Positions 27,534 to 33,385 of a DNA stretch of 44,743 nt are shown here, in pieces. A program made the translations under genes and the position numbers. This stretch comes from Caenimonas sp. SL110 (GTDB lineage: Bacteria > Pseudomonadota > Gammaproteobacteria > Burkholderiales > Burkholderiaceae_C): the NCBI RefSeq assembly GCF_001044395.1, contig NZ_JANU01000041.1:1-44743 (forward strand), written 5' to 3'. Each line of letters starts with the position of its first letter. Position 1 is the first letter of the stretch. Under the pieces are notes generated by a model. It was not told the origin of the DNA, searched no databases, and saw nothing but the letters and a program-made list of their open reading frames with translations.

Positions 27534-28058
27534 TTAAAGCAACTCGGCGATCCGGTCCCATGCTTCGGCAGGAATGCGGCCACGCCAGCTATCGACCACC
27601 TGTCCGCTCTTGTCGATGAGATATGCAGCCGGCAACTGTGCGTGCCTGCCAAAGCCATCCTGATAACCGGCATCACCTGACCAGAGCTGCACGAAACGCT
27701 GCTTGACCGGCACGGTCCGCGAAATGATCTGTTCATAGTCCTGCAGATCCCTGATGCGGCGGTCGGTGCTGACCAGCACCAACTCGAAGGGTTTGGCACG
27801 CCAACCCTCGACGTTCTGGCGAAGCTCGGGCATCTTGTCGCGGCATACGGCGCAGTCGGTGGACCAGAACATCAGGAGCACGACCTTGCCTTTGAGCGAG
27901 GCCAGATTGAACGCTCGCCCCTCGATGGTCTTGCCTTCGAGAAAGGGTGAAGCTGGTGCACGCGCTGTAGCAGGAACCTGCGCGAATACGTGCGCCGCAA
28001 ACGGCGCCGCGAACAAGACGGTGGCAGCCGCGAAAGCGATCTTGCAAATGGATTTCAT
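27534..28058 (-). CDS. TlpA-like periplasmic thioredoxin-fold protein
   Basis: A 174-residue exported thiol-redox protein. A signal peptide (MKSICKIAFAAATVLFAAP...VFAQ) precedes an AhpC/TSA-Redoxin fold with KGKVVLLMFWSTDCAVC, an intact CxxC pair (Cys69, Cys72), and a later cis-Pro region (HAQLPAAYLIDKSGQVV). It should act in the periplasm, reducing or protecting thiols, possibly those of BufA or of copper-damaged proteins. It is divergent from the ECF sigma gene with only 35 bases between start codons. The ATG lies four bases after the presumed -10 element, so the mRNA may be leaderless. Confidence 0.85.
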   Translation of the reverse strand: MKSICKIAFAAATVLFAAPFAAHVFAQVPATARAPASPFLEGKTIEGRAFNLASLKGKVVLLMFWSTDCAVCRDKMPELRQNVEGWRAKPFELVLVSTDRRIRDLQDYEQIISRTVPVKQRFVQLWSGDAGYQDGFGRHAQLPAAYLIDKSGQVVDSWRGRIPAEAWDRIAELL

Positions 28059-28062
28059 CCGC

Positions 28063-28092
28063 CTTGGTCGTGTGCGATGATTTACTCTTACA
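28063..28092 (-). promoter_or_regulatory. Candidate ECF-sigma promoter of tlpA-like gene
   Basis: TGTAAGA (28086-28092) and GACCAAG (28063-28069) on the minus strand repeat the element found before bufA, with the identical 16-base gap. The -35 half ends one base before the divergent sigma factor ATG, so binding here could also influence the sigma gene. Confidence 0.65.
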
Positions 28093-28093
28093 A

Positions 28094-28666
28094 ATGTCCG
28101 AAACATCTTTCGAGCACCAGCTCGCCGAACACCGGGTCTACCTGATGCGATTCGCGCGGCTGCAGCTTCGCAATGACGCATGGGCGGAAGACGCAGTCTC
28201 GGAGACCATCCTGGCGGCGCTTTCCAAGCCACAATCTTTCGGCAATCGAAGCCAGCTCAAGACCTGGCTGGTCGGCATCCTCAAGCACAAGGTGATCGAC
28301 CAGTTGCGCCAACGAAAGCGGGAAGTGACCCTGTCCGACGATGATGGGGATGGGACCGAAGAACTGGAGGCGCTGATGTTCAAGGCCGATGGTCATTACG
28401 TGCAAAGACCCGCCGACTGGGGCAACCCCGAGCAGGAACTCGATTCACGCCAGTTCTTTGCCGTCCTTGAAGCTTGCACGGAGAAACTGCCGGCAGCGAT
28501 GGGGCGCGTGTTCATGATGCGGGAATGGCTCGAGTTGCCCAGCGACGAGATCTGTAAGGAGCTGGGGCTGACGGCGACCAATCTCTATGTGCAATTACAC
28601 CGGGCGCGCCTCAGGCTGCGAGAGTGCCTGGAGCTCAACTGGTTTGGAAACCACCCCGCCTCATGA
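28094..28666 (+). CDS. ECF-type RNA polymerase sigma factor
   Basis: A 190-residue sigma-70 family factor with only regions 2 and 4. Region 2 spans about residues 10-80 (YLMRFARLQLRNDAWAEDAV, LKTWLVGILKHKVIDQLRQR). Region 4 has the helix-turn-helix LPSDEICKELGLTATNLYVQ followed by LHRARLRLRECLE. The gene overlaps a zinc-binding anti-sigma gene (ATGA), the standard pairing. Genes next door encode periplasmic redox and copper-buffer proteins, so the signal is probably metal or oxidative stress. A related arrangement, with an ECF factor near DUF2282/DUF692/DUF2063/DoxX genes, is as I recall also found in Neisseria. No Shine-Dalgarno precedes the ATG; a TTG at 28064 is an alternative start. Confidence 0.9.
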   Translation: MSETSFEHQLAEHRVYLMRFARLQLRNDAWAEDAVSETILAALSKPQSFGNRSQLKTWLVGILKHKVIDQLRQRKREVTLSDDDGDGTEELEALMFKADGHYVQRPADWGNPEQELDSRQFFAVLEACTEKLPAAMGRVFMMREWLELPSDEICKELGLTATNLYVQLHRARLRLRECLELNWFGNHPAS

Positions 28667-28863
28667 TGTTCCTGCCCTCCTGTAAAGAAGCCGCCGCCCT
28701 GTTGATCGCAAGGGAAGATCGCCCGTTACCGCTGAAGGATCGGGTGGCCCTGCGCATCCATCTGGCTGCATGCAATGCCTGTCCGGTGTTCGAAAAGCAG
28801 CTGCTTATCTTGCGAAATTCACTGTCGAACTGGCGAAATTACAACCAAGACGCTACAAACTAG
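28663..28863 (+). CDS. Short zinc-finger anti-sigma factor (ZAS type)
   Basis: A 66-residue soluble protein with the ZAS pattern: an early Cys7 (PSCKEAAALL) and His33-x3-Cys37-x2-Cys40 (HLAACNAC). There is no membrane helix, so it should be a cytoplasmic anti-sigma that releases its partner when zinc or thiols are oxidised or displaced, as for other small ZAS proteins. It starts inside the sigma factor stop codon. The first two codons are both ATG. Confidence 0.85.
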   Translation: MMFLPSCKEAAALLIAREDRPLPLKDRVALRIHLAACNACPVFEKQLLILRNSLSNWRNYNQDATN

Positions 28864-28899
28864 CTTCACAAGGGGTTCCCATGCGGTGCTTTATTGCCC

Positions 28900-28905
28900 C
28901 ATAAT
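28900..28905 (+). promoter_or_regulatory. Probable -10 element of the first RRM gene
   Basis: CATAAT lies 83 bases before the start of the leader hairpin. An identical CATAAT lies at a similar distance (93 bases) before the hairpin of the second RRM gene. With TTCCCA 18 bases upstream as a weak -35, it is a plausible sigma-70 promoter giving a leader of about 115 bases. Confidence 0.4.
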
Positions 28906-28982
28906 CCTTGTGTGTCCGCGCGTATGCGGCACAGGTTTGCGGTGAATGGTCGGTTTCGCGTGGTTTGTAGCTTGCGTTTTTC

Positions 28983-29022
28983 GGACTCCATCGCTTTTGG
29001 CGTGTTTTTTTTTGTGGAGTCC
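28983..29022 (+). promoter_or_regulatory. Leader hairpin hiding the ribosome binding site, RRM gene 1
   Basis: GGACTCC (28983-28989) is perfectly complementary to GGAGTCC (29016-29022). The second arm contains the Shine-Dalgarno GGAG, eight bases before the ATG, so pairing would block translation. The 13 bases GGACTCCATCGCT are identical in the leader of the second RRM gene, while the rest of the loop differs. Confidence 0.65.
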
Positions 29023-29027
29023 ATGCA

Positions 29028-29441
29028 ATGGGCAATAAACTTTACGTGGGCAACCTGCCCTATTCCTACCGCGACAGCGACCTCGAACAGGCCTTCGGCC
29101 AGTACGGCGCAGTCACCAGCGCAAAAGTCATGATGGAACGTGACACCGGCCGCTCGAAGGGCTTCGGCTTCGTCGAGATGAGCAATGACGCAGAAGCCAA
29201 GGCAGCTATCGAAGGCATGAACGGCCAGCAGGTCGGCGGCCGCGGTCTCGTTGTCAACGAGGCTCGTCCCATGGAATCGCGTCCTCGCACCGGCGGCTTC
29301 GGCGGCGGTGGTGGTGGCGGCGGTTACGGCGGTGGTGGCGGTGGTGGCGGCGGCTACGGTGGTGGCGGCGGCGGCGGTCGTCGTGAAGGCGGCGGCGGCG
29401 GTTACGGTGGTGGCGGCGGCGGTGGCCGTGGCGGCTACTAA
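29028..29441 (+). CDS. Glycine-rich RRM RNA-binding protein, copy 1
   Basis: A 137-residue single-RRM protein. Residues 1-80 form the RRM with RNP2 (KLYVGNLPY) and RNP1 (SKGFGFVEM); the rest is a low-complexity tail of Gly with scattered Tyr and Arg. Such proteins are typically RNA chaperones induced by cold, and the Gly/Arg/Tyr tail may favour condensation. It is a tandem paralogue of the next gene, nearly identical through the RRM. A GGAG ribosome binding site sits within a leader hairpin, suggesting autoregulation or temperature control. Confidence 0.93.
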   Translation: MGNKLYVGNLPYSYRDSDLEQAFGQYGAVTSAKVMMERDTGRSKGFGFVEMSNDAEAKAAIEGMNGQQVGGRGLVVNEARPMESRPRTGGFGGGGGGGGYGGGGGGGGGYGGGGGGGRREGGGGGYGGGGGGGRGGY

Positions 29442-29477
29442 GCCCAAGACGCAATCGTCTTTCGCTTGAAAGCAATG

Positions 29478-29502
29478 AAAAGGGCCTACGGGCCCTTTTT
29501 TT
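29478..29502 (+). terminator. Terminator of RRM gene 1
   Basis: AAAAGGGCC-TAC-GGGCCCTTTTTTT: a GC stem with flanking A and T tracts that can also extend the stem. It would work in both directions but serves the RRM gene here. Confidence 0.85.
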
Positions 29503-29510
29503 GTATCTCC

Positions 29511-29532
29511 GGGGGCCTTAAGGCCCCTTTTT
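29511..29532 (+). terminator. Second, backup terminator
   Basis: GGGGCC-TTAA-GGCCCC followed by TTTTT lies eight bases after the first terminator. The rest of the gap up to the second RRM gene (29533-29710) contains only its promoter and leader; an open frame there is not convincing. Confidence 0.75.
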
Positions 29533-29617
29533 CATGGGCGTTGCTGAGTGCTTCGCTTAGGGTTTTTGTGGGTTCGCACCTGCGACGCAGGTGGTGCACG
29601 GCGAGCAAATATCTGTT

Positions 29618-29623
29618 CATAAT
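29618..29623 (+). promoter_or_regulatory. Probable -10 element of the second RRM gene
   Basis: CATAAT, the same hexamer as before copy 1, is followed by leader blocks shared by both genes (TTGCGGTGAA, TTTCGCG, GCGTTTT). The -35 region is not obvious. Confidence 0.4.
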
Positions 29624-29710
29624 TACATCGCGTGCAGGCAGTATCGCGCGCAGGATTGCGGTGAACAGGTCACTTTCGCGCTCGCTCAGGTTCAAGTTGA
29701 ATGCGTTTTC

Positions 29711-29753
29711 GGGACTCCATCGCTACGTTCAAGACTTTTTCTGCAGGAGTCCC
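29711..29753 (+). promoter_or_regulatory. Leader hairpin hiding the ribosome binding site, RRM gene 2
   Basis: GGGACTCC (29711-29718) pairs over eight bases with GGAGTCCC (29746-29753), again covering the Shine-Dalgarno GGAG located before the ATG at 29759. The stem is retained and one base pair longer than in copy 1, although the loop sequence and length differ. Confidence 0.65.
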
Positions 29754-29758
29754 CTTCA

Positions 29759-30280
29759 ATGGGCAACAAACTTTACGTCGGTAACCTGCCTTACTCCGTT
29801 CGCGACAGCGACCTGGAGCAGGCCTTCGGTCAGTTCGGCGCTGTCACCAGCGCCAAGGTGATGATGGAACGCGACACCGGGCGCTCCAAGGGCTTTGGGT
29901 TTGTCGAAATGGGCAGTGATGGGGAAGCCCAGGCAGCCATCAATGGCATGAACGGCCAGCCGCTGGGCGGCCGCAGCGTCGTGGTCAACGAAGCACGCCC
30001 GATGGAAGCGCGCCCCCCGCGCTCAGGTGGTGGCGGCGGCGGTTATGGCGGCGGTGGAGGCGGGGGCTATGGCGGCGGTGGCGGCGGTTACGGCGGCGGA
30101 GGTGGGGGTGGATATGGCGGCGGTGGCGGTGGCGGCGGTCGTCGTGAAGGCGGCGGCGGTGGCGGCGGTTACCGCGGCGGCGGTGGTGGAGGCGGCGATG
30201 GAGGCTTTCGCAGCCCCTACGGAAGCGGTCCGCGAGGCGGTGGCGGTGGAAGTGGCGGCGGAAACCGCGGCGGCTACTGA
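29759..30280 (+). CDS. Glycine-rich RRM RNA-binding protein, copy 2
   Basis: A 173-residue paralogue of the preceding gene. The RRM (KLYVGNLPY, SKGFGFVEM) differs at only a few positions, such as SVRDSDLEQAFGQF, while the Gly-rich tail is longer, with repeated YGGGGGG blocks and a final RGGGGGSGGGNRGGY. The ATG at 29759 is the equivalent of the copy 1 start; open frame upstream is leader sequence. Both genes have their own promoter, leader and terminator, so they could respond separately. Confidence 0.93.
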   Translation: MGNKLYVGNLPYSVRDSDLEQAFGQFGAVTSAKVMMERDTGRSKGFGFVEMGSDGEAQAAINGMNGQPLGGRSVVVNEARPMEARPPRSGGGGGGYGGGGGGGYGGGGGGYGGGGGGGYGGGGGGGGRREGGGGGGGYRGGGGGGGDGGFRSPYGSGPRGGGGGSGGGNRGGY

Positions 30281-30301
30281 GCGCTTTGCCTGAATGAACA
30301 A

Positions 30302-30322
30302 GCCCTCTCTGTGAGGGCTTTT
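30302..30322 (+). terminator. Terminator of RRM gene 2
   Basis: GCCCTC-TCTGT-GAGGGC followed by TTTT. It lies just after the gene and before the convergent SDR gene. Confidence 0.8.
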
Positions 30323-30340
30323 CAGTTTTTGGCTTTCGCG

Positions 30341-31120
30341 TCAGCGGCCTTCGCCCTGGCGGTGCTTTCTGGGCCTTCCCGCCAGCAGTTTGTCGAACAA
30401 CGGGTTCGGCATGACACGAAGCAGCTTGGCCGCGACTCCCATCTGCCAGGGAATCACCCTGTAGCTGCGGCCGGCCTCAATCGTTCGAAACGCCTGCTGC
30501 GCAAAGTCTTCGGGCTTCATGAGGAACGGCATCGAGTACCGGTTGGCGCGAGTCAGCGGCGTGTCGATGTAACCCGGGCAGATCGTGACGACCTTGACTC
30601 CGCTTGAGCGCAATTCTCCCCGCAGGCTTTCGCAGTAGCTGATCACTGCGGCCTTGCTCGAACAGTAGGCACCGTGGCCGGGCAGGCCACGAATGCCGGC
30701 CACGCTGCCGATTCCCACCAAAGCCCCAGAGCCGCGTCGGACCATCGCATCGATGAACGGATGAAATGTTGCGGCGAGGCCTACGTTGTTGGTTGCGAAG
30801 GTGCGGGCCAGCACTTCGATGTCTTCCAGCACTGCCGTGTCCATTCCGACGCTGATGCCTGCATTTGCAATGACGGCTTGGGGAACGCCTTGCGCCTCGA
30901 TGCATGCGCGTCCGGCCGCAGTGATGCTCGCCGTATCTGCAACATCGCACGCATAGACCTGGTATCGATCGCGCGCCAGGCCGACGCCTTGAGCCCAGGT
31001 CTCGATTTCGCCGCCCCTGCGCGCAGCAAGCGCGAGTCGCCAGCCGGCCTGGTGGTAGCGCAAGGCAAGTGCCTGGCCGATGCCACTGGACGCGCCTGTG
31101 ATGAATGCCAGCCTGTCCAT
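30341..31120 (-). CDS. Short-chain dehydrogenase/reductase (SDR)
   Basis: A 259-residue classical-type SDR with a Rossmann fold. It shows the cofactor loop TGASSGIGQALA, the DVAD motif after strand 4, NAGIS, the catalytic Ser in GIGSVAGIRG, and YCSSK (Tyr-x3-Lys). The substrate is unknown. It starts only three bases after the lptC stop, in the place where lptA is usually found, so it is co-transcribed with the kdsD-kdsC-lptC unit. Confidence 0.88.
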   Translation of the reverse strand: MDRLAFITGASSGIGQALALRYHQAGWRLALAARRGGEIETWAQGVGLARDRYQVYACDVADTASITAAGRACIEAQGVPQAVIANAGISVGMDTAVLEDIEVLARTFATNNVGLAATFHPFIDAMVRRGSGALVGIGSVAGIRGLPGHGAYCSSKAAVISYCESLRGELRSSGVKVVTICPGYIDTPLTRANRYSMPFLMKPEDFAQQAFRTIEAGRSYRVIPWQMGVAAKLLRVMPNPLFDKLLAGRPRKHRQGEGR

Positions 31121-31123
31121 GGT

Positions 31124-31765
31124 CTAGGGCTGATTGGGTGTCAGCACCCCTTTGACACGGCCCTTGAGTTCCATGACCTGCTCAAGGTTGTCGAACTCCA
31201 TGTTGTCGGCAGTAAACCTGTCGTTGCCGCGCGTGAGCTCAACCGGCTTGGGTGAGCGGACCTTTTCGGTATCGACGAACACATGAAGAAGGTCACCGCG
31301 AACAACGAGCTTGGGGCGTACCTTTCCATCCTTGTCGGCAGTGGCATCGCGGGTGACCACGGCACCCCCGATCAATTGAACTTCAGTTGCATCGGCGTTG
31401 CTGATCGCCGTGCGTGCCGTGGCTGTTGTGAGTTCGCCTCGAATGTTGAAAGAGCGGATGCGGGGCTGGTCGATTTCGAGAACGTCGGTATCCGGGTAAT
31501 GCCGCCCCTCCGTGCCAAACACCTCGCTCTTCAAGCGGCCTTGGGCGTCGAACGTCCGCACGGAGAAGCCGCGCATGTAGTAGTCGGGTTCGTGAGTCAC
31601 GGGGCGCTGCGGGCTCGCCGGTCCAGTGATGGGCGTGTTGCGCGCAAGCCAGTAGGTGCCAAGGGCCATGATCGCCATCAGGATGATCGGCAGGTAGATC
31701 GATGCGCGCTCCCAGCCCGCACGGATCAGCACCCAGGGAGCCGTGCGACCAGCCGCCGTGCTCAT
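31124..31765 (-). CDS. lptC: LPS export protein LptC
   Basis: LptC is the bitopic inner-membrane part of the Lpt bridge that passes lipopolysaccharide from LptBFG to LptA. The 213-residue protein has one N-terminal helix (IYLPIILMAIMALGTYWLA) and a periplasmic beta-jellyroll with PDYYMRGFSVRTFDAQGRL and FTADNMEFDN. The ATG at 31765 overlaps the kdsC stop. The length is near the family norm. Confidence 0.9.
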   Translation of the reverse strand: MSTAAGRTAPWVLIRAGWERASIYLPIILMAIMALGTYWLARNTPITGPASPQRPVTHEPDYYMRGFSVRTFDAQGRLKSEVFGTEGRHYPDTDVLEIDQPRIRSFNIRGELTTATARTAISNADATEVQLIGGAVVTRDATADKDGKVRPKLVVRGDLLHVFVDTEKVRSPKPVELTRGNDRFTADNMEFDNLEQVMELKGRVKGVLTPNQP

Positions 31766-32304
31766 GCGTAGCCTTCCAGCAGGTCTGCATACCGGCCACT
31801 GGCGACCAGCAGCAAGTCGCAAAACTCGCGTGCTGCGCCTTCGCCGCCGCGCAGTTGGGTGACATAGCGCGCTCTTGCGCGGACTTCCGCATGCGCATTG
31901 GCGGGGGCGCACGAAAATGCGCAGCGTGCCATCACAGGCAGGTCGGGCCAGTCGTCGCCGATCGCGGCGGCCTGTGCCCAATCCAGCCCCAGTTCAGCCA
32001 ATGTCTTTTCTGCGGCAGGGCGTTTGTCTTCGGTGCCGTAGTGAACGTGTGAAATACCCAGCGCTTGAAGCCGGTTGCGCAGCGGCTTCGAATCGCGGCC
32101 CGTGATCACGGCAGGCGTGATGCCCGCGCGCTGGAGCAGTTTCATGCCCAGCCCGTCGAGGATGTTGAAGCGCTTGAGCGTTTCGCCCTCGTGCGAGAAC
32201 AGCACGCCACCATCGGTGAGCACACCATCCACGTCGAAGAAGGCGACGCGAATGCCCTGCGCCGCCAGCAGCACATCGGGCGCGAAATTCAGTGCAGGCG
32301 GCAT
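31762..32304 (-). CDS. kdsC: 3-deoxy-D-manno-octulosonate 8-phosphate phosphatase KdsC
   Basis: KdsC removes phosphate from Kdo-8-phosphate in the Kdo branch of LPS synthesis. The 180-residue HAD phosphatase has the nucleophile motif AFFDVDGVLTDG (Asp24, Asp26), AVITGRDS and the C-terminal metal motif AAIGDDWPDLPVM. It starts five bases after kdsD and overlaps lptC, forming one LPS unit. Confidence 0.94.
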   Translation of the reverse strand: MPPALNFAPDVLLAAQGIRVAFFDVDGVLTDGGVLFSHEGETLKRFNILDGLGMKLLQRAGITPAVITGRDSKPLRNRLQALGISHVHYGTEDKRPAAEKTLAELGLDWAQAAAIGDDWPDLPVMARCAFSCAPANAHAEVRARARYVTQLRGGEGAAREFCDLLLVASGRYADLLEGYA

Positions 32305-32309
32305 CGCGA

Positions 32310-33344
32310 TCAGATGACCTTCGCGCGCATCAGGTCGTTGCTGTTCACAGCGCCTGCGAGCTTGCCGTTGGCATCCACCACGAGCACGCTGGTGATCCGG
32401 TATTGCTCCATCAGCTGCGCAGCTTCGACGGCCAGCGAATCGGCGCGGATGGTGCGCGGGTCGGGGTGCATCACCTCACGCGCGGACAGGGCGCGCAGAT
32501 CCATTCCCTTTTCGATCTGGCGGCGCAGGTCACCGTCGGTGAAGATGCCGATGACGCGGCCTTCGCCGTCAACCACAGCGGACGCGCCCAGTCCCTTGGC
32601 GCTCATCTCGCGCATGAGACCGGTGAAAGGTGTATCTGCGCTGACTTGCGGCACGGCATCGCCGGTACGCATCACATCGGACAGATGCGTGAGCAGCTTG
32701 CGGCCCAGCGCGCCGCCCGGATGCGAGCGGGCGAAGTCCTCGGTGCGAAAGCCCCGCGCATCCAGCAAAGCCACCGCAAGCGCATCGCCCAATGCGAGCT
32801 GCGCAGTGGTGCTCGCGGTAGGCGCGAGCTGCAGCGGACACGCTTCCTTTTCAACGCCACTGTCCAGCACGATGTCGGCATGGCGGCCCAGCGTCGAGTT
32901 GGGGTTGCCCGTCATCGCGATCAGCATGGAGCCCATGCGCTTGATGACCGGCAGGAGATTGGTGACCTCATCGACTTCGCCGCTGTTCGACACGGCCAGC
33001 ACCAGGTCGATCGGCTTGATCATGCCCAGGTCGCCATGGCTGGCCTCGGCGGGGTGCACGAACATCGCAGGGGTGCCGGTCGAGGCGAGCGTCGCTGCAA
33101 TCTTGCGGCCGATGTGCCCGCTCTTGCCCATGCCCATCACCACCACCCGTCCCCGCACGCGCAGCATCACCTCCACCGCCCGGGTGAACGACTCGCCGGT
33201 GCGCGCCTTCAGGCCCTGCACGGCAGCCGCTTCGATATCGAACGTCTCCAGCGCCAGGGCCAGGGCCCGTTTCGCGTCGAAGCCATGGGCCTGAACCGGG
33301 GCGTCGGGTGCGTTCGTCACTTGCGGAAGATCCATGGGAGGCAT
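32310..33344 (-). CDS. kdsD: Arabinose-5-phosphate isomerase KdsD
   Basis: KdsD converts ribulose-5-phosphate to arabinose-5-phosphate, the first Kdo precursor. The 344-residue protein has an SIS domain (VVVMGMGKSGHIGRKIAATL, HPAEASHGDLGM, AVSNSGEVDEV) and two C-terminal CBS domains (DVMRTGDAVPQV and EVMHPDPRTI). ATG codons at 33344 and 33335 are both possible starts. It is divergent from the antiporter gene with 41 bases between them. Confidence 0.94.
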   Translation of the reverse strand: MPPMDLPQVTNAPDAPVQAHGFDAKRALALALETFDIEAAAVQGLKARTGESFTRAVEVMLRVRGRVVVMGMGKSGHIGRKIAATLASTGTPAMFVHPAEASHGDLGMIKPIDLVLAVSNSGEVDEVTNLLPVIKRMGSMLIAMTGNPNSTLGRHADIVLDSGVEKEACPLQLAPTASTTAQLALGDALAVALLDARGFRTEDFARSHPGGALGRKLLTHLSDVMRTGDAVPQVSADTPFTGLMREMSAKGLGASAVVDGEGRVIGIFTDGDLRRQIEKGMDLRALSAREVMHPDPRTIRADSLAVEAAQLMEQYRITSVLVVDANGKLAGAVNSNDLMRAKVI

Positions 33345-33385
33345 TCTATCGAGGCGCTGTCGCAGGCCCTTGGTAGCATCTGGAA

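Noticed and set aside
29023..29133. Out-of-frame ATG five bases before the first RRM start
   Set aside because: It overlaps the RRM frame, encodes no plausible peptide and has no counterpart before the second RRM gene.
29466..29758. Open frame between the two RRM genes
   Set aside because: It crosses two terminators and the second gene's promoter and leader.
29297..30277. Short repeats that could suggest a CRISPR or tandem-repeat array
   Set aside because: They are in-frame glycine codons in the tails of the two RRM proteins, without unique spacers.
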